Assembly (NCBI RefSeq): GCF_001311985.1
Contig: NZ_BBCJ01000014.1
Span: forward strand, 58,020-122,019
Direction: 5' to 3'
Origin: Geotalea toluenoxydans JCM 15764
GTDB lineage: Bacteria > Desulfobacterota > Desulfuromonadia > Geobacterales > Geobacteraceae
Length of the DNA: 64,000 bases
Shown here piece by piece: positions 49,941-59,128 of the stretch (positions within the stretch are counted from its first letter, which is position 1; each line of letters begins with the position of its first letter). A program made the position numbers and the translations under genes. The notes beneath the pieces are model-generated. The model was not told the DNA's origin. It saw only the letters and a program-made list of their open reading frames with translations, and ran no database searches.

Positions 49941-50021
49941 GACGAAAATACTAAACCATCCGCGAGGGTGGGACGGAAAGCCTACAGGATCTCACGAAGA
50001 TAGCCGGGTCGCCGAAATATC
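49941..50021 (+). promoter_or_regulatory. GEMM-I riboswitch, predicted 3',3'-cGAMP (cAG) subtype, upstream of the cytochrome
   Basis: The core reads ATACTAAACCATCC-GCGA-GGGTGGGACGGAAAGCC, then GGATCT...AGATAGCCGGG and GCCGAAATATC. It is nearly identical in layout to the reverse-strand copy at 13636-13716. The base aligned with position 20 of Vc2 is A, the cAG-selective form. The paired gene is a PgcA-like cytochrome, as in G. sulfurreducens. Confidence 0.9.
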
Positions 50022-50048
50022 ACAGATATTCGGGGCCCGGCTTTTTTT
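50003..50048 (+). terminator. Expression-platform terminator of the cytochrome riboswitch
   Basis: GCCGGG at 50003 pairs with CCCGGC at 50036-50041, with GAATATC-type pairing inside (GAAATATC/GATATTC), followed by seven T. The 5' arm overlaps the end of the aptamer, consistent with ligand-relieved termination. Confidence 0.8.
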
Positions 50049-50188
50049 ATACCTGCAATTTAGTTCGACAATCCCCTGAACTACCACCAACACGGGATCT
50101 TTCGGCCAGCGCGCGTAACCCGAAATCCCAAAAACCACCTCGTACCAAAGGCGGCTTTAAGGAAGCAACAACAGCAAAGGAGAAGTGA

Positions 50189-52147
50189 ATGCACCAATTA
50201 TTTACTCGGTTGATTCTGATCGGCACCACAGCCGCAACGATGATGTTGTCAGGCTGTGGCGGTTCAAAGGGAACAGCAGCCCCACCCACCGTATCCGGCA
50301 TCGCCGCAACAGGTTTGCCTATCGCCGGCCAGGTCTATCTGAAAGACTCAGCTGCAACTCCCAAAGAACTATCGGCCCCAACGGGCAAAGATGGTTCGTA
50401 TGTTATCAATGTATCCGCCTTACGGCCCCATTCATCGTCAAAGTGCAGTGGACCTCCGACGCCAACGGCTCCCAATCTCTTGTTTCTTTCGCAAGTGCTC
50501 CCGGTACCGCCAATATCAATCCTCTTTCCCATCTTATTGTTGCCAATGCAGCCGGCGTGACCGATCCGGAGACCCTCTACAACTCCAGCAAAGAGTCGAA
50601 GATACGCATTTCCAGCGGTTTGCAGTCGTCTATCTCACAGGTGACCTCCCAACTGAAACCGCTCTTGGACGCCTATGGGGTGACTGTCGATCCCCTGTCC
50701 GGTCCATTTGTTGCCAATCACACCGGCCTGGACGCCATGCTCGACGGAGTAAAAATAGAGACCGCCGGGGAAACGGTCACCGTCACCAACCGTGCAACGG
50801 GGGGCGCCATTTTCACTGCGCCCATTGCCAACATGATGAACGGTACTTTTACCGCCGGCAATCTTCCCGCAGTTTCTCCAGCCCAGACTCAGCCATCACT
50901 GGACGGGGCAGGCTCTACGCTAGCCACTGTGCCGACTGCCATGGCCCATTGGCCTCTTCCACAAAGCCAGGGGCATCAGTGGCTCGCATTCAATCGGCGA
51001 TTAACGCGCAAATAGGGGGTATGGGTTCCCTGTCAACGTTGACACCGGAACAGGTACAGGCTATTGCCATGGCCCTTGCAACTGCACCGTCATCGCCGCC
51101 GACCGGCACACCCGATCCAACACCGGCACCAAGTCCGGCGCCAGGCACTGCGCCACCCGTCACTGTTGATGGCCCGGCCCTTTACGCCGGCAACTGCGCC
51201 GGCTGTCATGGAGCCCTGGCCACCTCGACCAAAAAGGGAATGACCCTTACCAGGCTTGATTCCTCCATCAATTCCGGCATAGGCGGGATGGGCAGCCTGT
51301 CATCGCTGACTGTCACGGAGAAACAGGCTATTGTCGATGCTCTTGCTACAGCTGCATCCACACCCACACCGGCTCCGGCACCAACGACACCTGCGCCAAC
51401 GCCGGTGCCGACACCTGCAACACCGATTGATGCGCCGCCCTCTATGCCGGCAACTGCGCCGGCTGCCATGGCGTGCTGGCAAGCTCAGGCAAAAAGGGAA
51501 CGACCATGACTCGTCTCCAGTCAGCCATCAGCAACAACATTGCTGGAATGGGCACGCTCTCCTCATTGAGCACCGCGCAACTACAGGCCATTGTTGATGT
51601 ACTTGCTGCCGTCGCCCCAACACCAACACCTACCCCAACACCGACTCCAGCTCCGACACCTGCACCGACACCTGTACCGACACCTGTACCGACACCTGTA
51701 CCGACACCAGCCATAGATGGTCCTGCTCTCTATGCCGGCAATTGTGCCGGCTGTCATGGCCCATTGGCAAGCTCCGGCAAGGCAGGGTCAACTGCTGCCC
51801 GTATCCAGACCGCGATCAATAACAATGCAGGCGGCATGGGAACGCTCTCTTCACTGAGTTCCAGCCAGGTTCAGGGTATCGCCGATGCACTGGCAACCAT
51901 AACTCCGGCACCGACGCCTGCTCCTGCGCCTGTTTGCGGCAGCTGCCATGCCCTTCCTCCGGCGAACGGGAAACATTCAAAACATCGCAGCCGTTCGTGC
52001 TCCACCTGTCATGGCGCCGGTTACAGCGCCACAACAGTAAATTCGGCAAACCACAGCAATGGTGTCAAAAATGTGGTCAGCACCATAGGGTGGAATCCAT
52101 CGGCGCGTACCTGTGCCAACTCATGCCATGGACGGGAGTCCTGGTAA
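50189..52147 (+). CDS. PgcA-like multidomain c-type cytochrome lipoprotein, three frameshifts
   Basis: The lipoprotein signal ends MMLSGCGG. An N-terminal domain of ~220 residues precedes four repeated cytochrome modules, each with one haem motif (CADCH, then CAGCH three times) and the shared tail GGMGSLSSL...QAIVDALA. The modules are joined by Pro/Thr/Ala linkers, the longest encoded around 51620-51715. The C-terminus adds CGSCH, CSTCH and a final CANSCH, an atypical CX3CH. Bases are missing near 50425, 50905 and 51440. The layout matches PgcA, an extracellular cytochrome for Fe(III) oxide reduction, but with more haems. A cAG riboswitch controls it. Confidence 0.85.
51613..51715 (+). repeat. 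In-gene tandem repeats encoding Pro/Thr linker
   Basis: Short units of CCAACACC and then CCGACACCTGTA repeat in frame and encode PT, PA and PV steps. Slippage here would change linker length without breaking the frame when whole 6- or 12-base units are gained or lost. Confidence 0.8.
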
Positions 52148-52224
52148 GCTGAATATCTGCCATGTAAATAGGGTATTCGTTATGGGATAGGTTCTGATAA
52201 GCAGCGCGTCATACAATGAAAACG

Positions 52225-52256
52225 AAATAGCTCCCGGGAAACCGGGGGCTATTTTT
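52225..52256. terminator. Bidirectional intrinsic terminator
   Basis: AAATAGCTCCCGG and CCGGGGGCTATTT pair around GAAA. The stem has A-rich and T-rich flanks, so it can serve the cytochrome on the forward strand and the J-domain gene on the reverse strand. Confidence 0.8.
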
Positions 52257-52319
52257 CGTTCAGGATGGAGAGGTAAGGGCAAAGAACAAGGAAAGGCAAG
52301 GCAAGGCAAGGCAGCAGCC

Positions 52320-52832
52320 TTAGTCGCGCGGATCTGCAGATACTCGCCGCAGGTATAATTCCGAAAGCTGAAAGGCATTGGCAAGGCCCAGACTGCGGGC
52401 AAATTCAAAGACAAAGCCACGCAGGTAGACCGGAGGGGGGAGGTGGTCGATCCGCTCTGATTCAATATCTTCCAGCTTGCCTGAGCTTATTTTGGTCCGA
52501 TCCGCCAGCTGTCTTATGGAAAGTCCTGCCTGTTCCCGCGCCCAGCGAAGGTAGGCCCCGGTAGCCACCTCAGGGTCTGGCATGGAGGCTGATGGAGAAT
52601 CCTCGACGGAATCATTCTCCTCTTTATCCTTTCGCTGCCGCAGAAAGGTCAGGATGCCCTGATAGGCAGATTCTATCTGTTCCAGTCGGCCTTTCCTTTC
52701 CGATTCATTTACCAGTGAGTAAATTGCCAGAGAGTCCTGTGAATAAAGATCCCTGAGCCGCTGATAAGCACGTCTGACCTCAGAGCGGTCCGCACCTGAA
52801 TTCAGGCCCAGGATTTCGTACGATTCATTCAT
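52320..52832 (-). CDS. J-domain-like / RodZ-type HTH protein
   Basis: The N-terminal ~65 residues (SYEILGLNSGADRSEVRRAYQRLRDLYS) resemble a J domain but lack the HPD motif, so DnaK stimulation is unlikely. The C-terminal part is a RodZ-like HTH (YLRWAREQAGLSIRQLADRTKISSGKLEDIESERIDHLPPPVYLRGFVFEFA). No membrane helix is present. The protein is intact at 170 residues. It overlaps the preceding MinD-like gene by four bases, so it is probably its partner. Confidence 0.75.
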   Translation of the reverse strand: MNESYEILGLNSGADRSEVRRAYQRLRDLYSQDSLAIYSLVNESERKGRLEQIESAYQGILTFLRQRKDKEENDSVEDSPSASMPDPEVATGAYLRWAREQAGLSIRQLADRTKISSGKLEDIESERIDHLPPPVYLRGFVFEFARSLGLANAFQLSELYLRRVSADPRD

Positions 52833-53779
52833 GCTGCGCCCTCCCTGTCATGGTTAACAAGTCGCATGGCCATCCCCTCTATGGTCGTGGAGAACTGGCA
52901 GCCGGGCTGGGACGACTGCAGAGGCTTTCTGGCTAGTATCGAGGAAATTACCCGATCATCATTGCGGAGCCCCCCCAGATTTTCCAGTCTCACGCCATAG
53001 AAATCACGGCAGGCATCGCCAATCTGATCACCCAGCTGCATGTCTTCCTCGCGGCGTACCTGATTGACAATGAGTTTGGGACGCAGGCTGGCCATTATGC
53101 TGCCTATGGTCGATCCGGCATCGGGATGCTCCTGGCAGAGATAACGCAACAATTCACGGGGCGAACGGAGGCCGTGGGCATTTTTGTCCGCAAGGGCCTT
53201 TCTTGCCAGTTCGGTCACTTCGGCTTTTGCCACAGCCTGCATGAAACGGCGGTGGAGAGCAGCATTGAGGAAATGGTAGGCATTTTCTATGGATGTGGGG
53301 GTGGGGACAACGACCATGATGGGGTCATGGGCGGTATTGAAGAAATCGAGCACATTGAAAGATGACCCGGCGCTTAAATCCAATACGATCACGTCGGCAT
53401 CCATGGATATTAGCTGGCGGATCAGTTTGAGCTTCTGTGTGTGCTTGGGGTTGGCCATATCCAGCAGCGCCTGTGCCCCGCTGATAAGGTGAAGGTTGGG
53501 AACGCCGGTGGGGGTGAGAATGTCGCTGAGCGATGCGGATTCGTGGTTGAAGATGCTGGCAAGACTTGCCTTTGGAGCCGATACTCCCAGCATGGTGTGC
53601 AGATTCGCGCCGCCAAGGTCCGCATCTACCAGCACACAGTGCAGACCCATTCGTGCCACGGCCACACCGAGATTGGTGGCGATCACGGACTTTCCGACTC
53701 CCCCCTTGCCGCCACCAACAGCCCAGATACTGGGCAGCTTGGGGGGGAGTCCCTGTCCTGGCGAAGGATCTTCTGTCAT
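52829..53779 (-). CDS. MinD/FlhG-like P-loop ATPase
   Basis: The deviant Walker A is AVGGGKGGVGKSVIATNLG, followed by VDADLGGANLHTMLG and VIVLDLSAGSSFNVLDFF. This is an intact 316-residue member of the MinD/ParA group that also includes FlhG. Such ATPases position cell-division or polar structures. The neighbours (HTH/J protein, bactofilin, M23 peptidase) point to cell-shape or pole functions rather than flagella. Confidence 0.85.
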   Translation of the reverse strand: MTEDPSPGQGLPPKLPSIWAVGGGKGGVGKSVIATNLGVAVARMGLHCVLVDADLGGANLHTMLGVSAPKASLASIFNHESASLSDILTPTGVPNLHLISGAQALLDMANPKHTQKLKLIRQLISMDADVIVLDLSAGSSFNVLDFFNTAHDPIMVVVPTPTSIENAYHFLNAALHRRFMQAVAKAEVTELARKALADKNAHGLRSPRELLRYLCQEHPDAGSTIGSIMASLRPKLIVNQVRREEDMQLGDQIGDACRDFYGVRLENLGGLRNDDRVISSILARKPLQSSQPGCQFSTTIEGMAMRLVNHDREGAA

Positions 53780-53810
53780 CTCAACTCCGTCGAATCATCA
53801 GTATCCCATT

Positions 53811-54182
53811 TTACTGGATTACTTCCACCGGCTTGTACTCAAGATTGTGATTCTTCTGCATCATGGAATGGCCCTCGAACATTGCCCCTTCGGCGACCGA
53901 AAGTCTCGCTGTCATGATGTCGCCGTTTATTTCCCCGCGGGGGAGTATTTCAACGCTTTCACTGGAGCGGACGTTGCCGTGAAGCTTGCCTCCTGCGATA
54001 AAGGTCTTGGCTGCCACATCTCCGACAATCGAGCCAGAATCGCCGATGATAACGCAATCTGCAGTGATGTCCCCCTCAAGTCTGCCATCGATCCTCACCG
54101 TTCCTTTGGAGGAGATTTCTCCCTTGATGACGGTTTCGGCGCCGATGACCACTTCCAGTTTAGAGTGTTTCTTGCTGAACAT
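53811..54182 (-). CDS. Bactofilin
   Basis: This is an intact 123-residue protein. The central beta-helix repeat is clear: VIGAETVIKGEISSKGTVRIDGRLEGDI, then GDSGSIVGDVAAKTFIAGGKLHGNV and ILPRGEINGDIMTARLSVAEGAMFEG. Bactofilins polymerise without nucleotide and organise peptidoglycan enzymes. It lies 39 bases downstream of an M23 peptidase gene, the most common bactofilin partner. Confidence 0.92.
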   Translation of the reverse strand: MFSKKHSKLEVVIGAETVIKGEISSKGTVRIDGRLEGDITADCVIIGDSGSIVGDVAAKTFIAGGKLHGNVRSSESVEILPRGEINGDIMTARLSVAEGAMFEGHSMMQKNHNLEYKPVEVIQ

Positions 54183-54221
54183 GTATTTGCTCCTTTCGTT
54201 GATGCAGGGGCTTCATGAAAT

Positions 54222-55059
54222 TCAGTTGCGCTTCAGAAATGGCATGGGATCGATGCTCTGGCCGTTTTTCCAGATCTCGTAGTGGACATGGGGGCCGGTG
54301 GAAGCGCCGGTTGACCCGGCATAGGCGATGACTTCTCCCCGCTTTACCGTCTGCCCGGCACGGGCCAGGTTTCTCGAGTTATGGGCGTAGATGGTGCTGT
54401 ATCCCAAACCATGTTCGACGACGGTGATGTTGCCGTTGTTGGCGGCCCTGCCCGAAAAACTGACGACACCATCGGCGGTGGCATGAAGCGGGGTGCCGGT
54501 GGGAAGGGAAATATCCACTCCGGAGTGGAATTTCCTTATTCCATAAAGGGGATGCTCACGGTTGCCGAAAAGCGAGCTGACGCGCCCGGAAGCAGGCCAT
54601 CCCTGGGGTGTTGCCAGGTCCGTGACACGTTCCTTGCGCAGGTATGATTTGATTTCCTTGACCGTATCCATGGATTTTGCAACCTGGCTCTTCAGTTCCT
54701 CGATATCTATGGAACCGCTTTCGGAAGTGTCGAGATTCTTCAGGATTTTGCTGCGTGAGCCAAGGGAAACAAGCTGCTTGAGTTGAGCTTCCGATTCCTT
54801 GAGGGAGATCATCGTCGAGCGCATTTCCGAGACTTCACTGGAAATACCGGCATATCGCTTTTTCAGTTGCTGGTAGTTGAATGCCTCGATGGTCAGGGAT
54901 ACGTGTATACACCGCCGACGACGGACATGCAGCAGCAAAGGACGGCCACAATGAACGGTATCCTGATGCTGCGGGAGCAGCCCCTGGAATGCGGCACGAC
55001 CATTATGGTGAGCGGGACGTGGACTTTTCTTATGATTTGAACGAGTTATATATTTTCAT
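54222..55059 (-). CDS. M23 peptidoglycan endopeptidase, frameshifted at the N-terminus
   Basis: The C-terminal lysostaphin-type domain has the zinc ligands in FHSGVDISLPTGTPLHATADG and GPHVHYEIW. It is preceded by a coiled-coil segment (YAGISSEVSEMRSTMISLKESEAQLKQL). Two breaks near 55030 and 54905 hide the N-terminus. In the restored frame it has a membrane helix (IPFIVAVLCCCMSVVGGVYT). The ATG at 55059 gives ~280 residues. It likely cleaves wall crosslinks at sites set by the adjacent bactofilin. The 304 bases upstream (55060-55363) show no gene. Confidence 0.8.
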
Positions 55060-55363
55060 GGAGACTCCCAGTTCTGCAAGCACCATACCCAATGCTGCGG
55101 CTGACAATGGCAGAACAGTATCCCGCCTTCAAATTTCAATGGTTTCCCGTGATGTTTCCGGATAGGGCCAAAACAATCGGATCTGGTGGAGGAGGGTGGT
55201 CAGAACCCTGATGGGCCTTGGTTAAATGTATGGGAAGTGCGACACAGGGAATTTTTCTCTAAAAGAAAGATGATCTGCTTATCGGCGATTTCAGCCCAAA
55301 CTTGACACTTTTTGTCGCTCTGTTATGAAAAAAGTTTTCATGTTGCAGGAGCCCTACCAGCAG

Positions 55364-56626
55364 CTATTCCACGTCCACCTTCCTGATCCCCTGTGGCCGC
55401 CAGGCCGGCGAGATAACGAATGATCCTCTTTTTTCATCAACGGTTAGGAGGGTGCCGTAGGTGACGGAAAACTCCCCGAAGCGGCTGTTTACTTCGTCCA
55501 TGGCCTTGGCCAGATGGGCTTTTTTCCGTTCACCTTCAAACAGGGGAAGCTGCTCGTCCTGATGGCGCAGGTTGGAAAGTTTTACCCCCAGGAGGCGTAT
55601 CGGCTGGGTCAGTTCGACACTGTCCAAAAGGGTCACCGCCCCCCGGTATATTTCTGCGCTCAGGTTGGTATATTCCGGCAGTGTCAATTGCCGGGAAAAA
55701 TTGGTAAAGAAATCCGCATAGCGTACGGAGAGACAGACTGTTTTTCCGGCAACCCCATAGCGCCGCATCCTTCTGCCGACCATTTCGGCAAGCTGCAGGA
55801 GATACCTGAGGATATCCTCCCTTTTCTCCAGATCCTTCTCCAGGGTCATGCTGTGCCCCACAGATTTGACCAGGTCGGACTCTTCCTGGGGAACCACCGG
55901 CGAGTCATCGATTCCCAGCCCCATGCGGTGCAGAGCTTCCCCCACCATGCCGAATTTCTGCCTGAGCAGCTTGACCGAAAATCGTCCAAGGTCTCCGCAG
56001 GTGCGAATGCCGAGCATGGTCAGGCGTTTTTCGGTCTTTTTGCCGATGCCGCACATATCCCTGATCGGGGTTCGATCCATGGTCAGGGCCACTTCGGCAG
56101 GCTTGATCACGGTCAGCCCGTCCGGTTTCTGCATGTCGGAGGCAAGCTTGGCCAGAAGCTTGTTCGGAGCAATGCCGATGGAACAGGTAAGGCCGAATTG
56201 GTCCCCAATGCGGGCTTTAAGCAGGGAAGCGATATTTTCCGGAGTGCCGAACAGGGAGAGTGAACCGGAGATGTCCAGGAAGGCTTCGTCGATGGAAAAG
56301 GTTTCCACCAGCGGCGTAAAGTCATACATGAGCTTCATGATCAGGGAGGAAATACGGGTATACTCCCTGTTTTTTCCTACCACCAGAATCAGATTCGGAC
56401 AGCAGCGCTTTGCCTCCCAGAGCGCCATGCCGGTTTTCACGCCAAAAGCACGGGCTTCATAGGAGCAGGTGGTGACGATGGTTCTTTTGGATGAGCCGAC
56501 CACCGCCACCGGTTTACCCCGGAGGCGAGGGTCGTTCTGCTGTTCCACCGAGGCGAAAAAGGCGTTCATATCCACATGCATGATGATGCGGTCGCCAAAG
56601 GGAATTTCTTTTTGCTGCTCGTCCAT
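55364..56626 (-). CDS. dinB: DNA polymerase IV
   Basis: This is an intact 420-residue Y-family polymerase. Catalytic acids are in IMHVDMNAFFASVEQ and FSIDEAFLDIS. Other landmarks are YEARAFGVKTGMALWEAKRCCP and CSIGIAPNKLLAKLASDMQKPDGL. The start at 56626 (MDEQQKE) is favoured by GAGGTGGG immediately upstream. It does translesion synthesis and is usually SOS-controlled, but no LexA box was identified. Confidence 0.93.
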   Translation of the reverse strand: MDEQQKEIPFGDRIIMHVDMNAFFASVEQQNDPRLRGKPVAVVGSSKRTIVTTCSYEARAFGVKTGMALWEAKRCCPNLILVVGKNREYTRISSLIMKLMYDFTPLVETFSIDEAFLDISGSLSLFGTPENIASLLKARIGDQFGLTCSIGIAPNKLLAKLASDMQKPDGLTVIKPAEVALTMDRTPIRDMCGIGKKTEKRLTMLGIRTCGDLGRFSVKLLRQKFGMVGEALHRMGLGIDDSPVVPQEESDLVKSVGHSMTLEKDLEKREDILRYLLQLAEMVGRRMRRYGVAGKTVCLSVRYADFFTNFSRQLTLPEYTNLSAEIYRGAVTLLDSVELTQPIRLLGVKLSNLRHQDEQLPLFEGERKKAHLAKAMDEVNSRFGEFSVTYGTLLTVDEKRGSFVISPAWRPQGIRKVDVE

Positions 56627-56690
56627 GGTCCCACCTCTATCATGGTTCCCATGGAGAGTCAACACGGCCAACCTGATCTTTTTATCTGGA

Positions 56691-57191
56691 TTACATCACG
56701 GCCAACAGCTCTTCATGTTCTTCGTCGGCAAAGAGCAGGTTCAGGTCCAGGAGTATCAGCAGCCGGTTGTTGTGATCGAGGATGCCGGTGATGCAATCCT
56801 GCATGCCATCCTGGTGAGCCACGTCCGGCGCAGGCTGAATCGAGCTCTTCTGAATGCGGATCACTTCGGCCACTGAATCGACTATGAAACCGGTGAGATT
56901 GCCTCCCCTGAGTTCCATGACCAGAATACGTGAGTTGCGGTCATGGTCATGGTCATCCAGATTGAACCGCTTCCGCAGCGATATGACCGGGATGACCGTG
57001 CCCCTCAGGTTGATAACCCCTTCCACATAATGGGGAGCATTGGGCATCTTGGTCAGCTCGGGCATGCGAATGATCTCACGGACGCTCAGAACTTCCACTC
57101 CATACTCTTCCCGCTCTAAAGCAAATGTTACCATTTGGATGATTTCATTTTTTTTCTGCTCTGCTTGGGAAATGGGGACTATTTCCGACAT
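56691..57191 (-). CDS. cheW: Chemotaxis coupling protein CheW
   Basis: This is an intact 166-residue protein. MVTFALEREEYGVEVLSVREIIRMPELTKMPNAPHYVEGVINLRGTVIPVISLRKRF is the canonical CheW core, ending LLILLDLNLLF. It links receptors to CheA. No other che gene is in the window. The gap 57192-57427 shows no clear gene. Confidence 0.9.
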   Translation of the reverse strand: MSEIVPISQAEQKKNEIIQMVTFALEREEYGVEVLSVREIIRMPELTKMPNAPHYVEGVINLRGTVIPVISLRKRFNLDDHDHDRNSRILVMELRGGNLTGFIVDSVAEVIRIQKSSIQPAPDVAHQDGMQDCITGILDHNNRLLILLDLNLLFADEEHEELLAVM

Positions 57192-57427
57192 GTGACCTCC
57201 GCAAAGAATTCATTGTTTTAAAAGACAACTCGCTAGAACCTTTATCGGTTGTTTTATTTCCAACTTTAATCCTAATTGAACAGCTGCATCGGGCGGTCTT
57301 CCGAGAGATCTTGCTTTGTAAAGCCATGTGATAGATTTTAAGAGCACTTAAATGAGGAGCCTGATGCGAATACTTGATCTGGAGATCGACCTCATGGGAC
57401 ACCGTGTGACCCGGGGAAATAGGAATG

Positions 57428-58129
57428 TCAGGTCCAGGGAAAGCAGGTTAAAGCAGTAGGCTCCCCTTCTATGGCCAGGGCTGCGCAGTAGCCCACCGGA
57501 ACGCTGATGTCATGGAGAGTCCATTTTCGGCCAAGCTCTGGATACTGTAGATCGTCGAGGATTGGTGGCTGGCCTGGAAGGAGAGAAACGCCGAAGCTGT
57601 TCGCCGGGCGGGTCAGGCCGGTGCCGAGTCCTTTCAGATAGGCCTCTTTCCTGGTCCAGCAGCGGTAAAAAGCAGCCAGCTGCTGTTCAGGGGGCAGGCT
57701 CAACAGTTCCTCGCTTTCCTTTGAGAGAAAAAAACGTTCCGCCATCCTGCAAAAGGGAATGGTCTCCCGCAACTCTTCCAGGTCTATTCCCAGCTCAGAG
57801 CCTCCGCTGACGGCAAGAGCAGCCCGCTCATGCTTATGGGTCAGGTTGAAACGGAGCTTTTGATGCTCCGCCCGGTCAGCCAGATACGGTTTGCCCTGTT
57901 CCCCTTCGGCAAAGACCACACACTCCGGTTCTTTCTCCAGATATCGGGCGAGGATGCGGCGGAGAATCCCCCGTCCGGCTATGAACCTGTTTCGTACCGT
58001 CCGGTTGAGGGTCCGTTTTGCCCGTGCCAGCTCATCGGCAGACAACAGCTGCTCAAGTCGCTGCAGTTCCGCACTTTCAACATCCAGGGAATAAAAATGG
58101 ACATGCACTTCTCCGTGGGCAAGGGGCAT
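57428..58129 (-). CDS. Sfp-type 4'-phosphopantetheinyl transferase
   Basis: The start at 58129 (MPLAHGEVHVHF) gives a 233-residue protein. An in-frame upstream start at 58186 would run into the preceding gene. The signature is ELGIDLEE (Mg ligands) and CWTRKEAYLKGLG, with LRFNLTHKHERAALAV in the N-terminal half. It transfers phosphopantetheine from CoA to carrier proteins. As the last gene of the ole operon it probably activates carriers for the linked synthase. Confidence 0.88.
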   Translation of the reverse strand: MPLAHGEVHVHFYSLDVESAELQRLEQLLSADELARAKRTLNRTVRNRFIAGRGILRRILARYLEKEPECVVFAEGEQGKPYLADRAEHQKLRFNLTHKHERAALAVSGGSELGIDLEELRETIPFCRMAERFFLSKESEELLSLPPEQQLAAFYRCWTRKEAYLKGLGTGLTRPANSFGVSLLPGQPPILDDLQYPELGRKWTLHDISVPVGYCAALAIEGEPTALTCFPWT

Positions 58130-58134
58130 GGATC

Positions 58135-59128
58135 TTACGCCTCCCTTTCGGAGAGCCAGGTTTTCAGGCGTTTCAGCCTTCGGCAATACTTATTTCCGGC
58201 TGATAACCCAGATCACGACGGGCGGCGGAAATGTCGAACCAGTGGGCGGTGGAAAGCTCTTTGGCGACAAAGCGGGTCATGGGGGGCTCGCCTTTCAGGG
58301 GGAGGAATTTCCATAGTTGCTCGCAGAGCGCGCCTATGGCATAGGCGGCCTGTGGCGGGATAGTGCGCGTCACCGGCGGCAGTCCAGCGGCGTCGAGGAT
58401 GGCATTGACCATCTCCCAGAGGGGGATCGGCTGGCCGTTGGAAATGAAATAGGACTTGCCCCCTATGGGGCTGTCGTATGTGAGGCGGTCGGCGGCGAGC
58501 AGATGGGCCTGTGCAGCATTGTCCACATAAACTGTGTCCACCAGGCAGGGGCGGTTGCCGATGCGGCGCAGCTTGCCTGCTTTGGCGCGGGCGATGATCC
58601 GCGGTACCAGTTGATTGTCGCCGGGGCCCAGATCAGGTGGGGACGCAAAGAGACGGTGGCAAGGGAAGGACTGTTAGCCGCCAGCACCAGCTGCTCTGCA
58701 AGGGCCTTGGTCTGTGGATAGTGTGCTTCGTAATGTTCCAGGTAGGGTAGGGATTCGTCGCTCCCTTCCACATCCCGTCCATCAAAGACCACGCTGGGTG
58801 AACCGGTATAGACGAGGCGCTTGATGGCCTGCTTTCGGCAGGCGGCCAGGACGTTTTCCGTGCCGGTAACGTTGGCCCGGTGGTAGTCGGCATGATCGCC
58901 CCAGATACCCGCCTTGGCTGCCACGTGGAAGACAACGTCGCATCCGGCAGCGGCGGTAGTCATCCTCTCGGTATCGGCCAGATCCCCCTGAACCTGTTCC
59001 ACCCCCAGTTGCGCAAGCTCCGGGTATTCACTGCGGGAGAAGCTGCGTACGTCATCGCCCCTGGCCATAAGCAGCCGGACAATGGCGTTGCCGAGAAACC
59101 CGCCACCGCCGGTAACAAGGGCTTTCAT
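58135..59128 (-). CDS. oleD: OleD-like NAD(P)-dependent beta-ketoacid reductase, two frameshifts
   Basis: The N-terminus ALVTGGGGFLGNAIVRLL is a Rossmann dinucleotide motif, followed by VVFHVAAKAGIWGDHADYHRANVTGTENVLAACR and YPQTKALAEQLV (YxxxK). This is the 3-beta-HSD-like SDR pattern of OleD. Bases are missing near 58628 (IWGPGDNQLVPRI) and 58176 (EGLKRLKTWLSE). OleD reduces the beta-ketoacid from OleA to a beta-hydroxyacid. The gene overlaps oleC by four bases. Confidence 0.87.
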
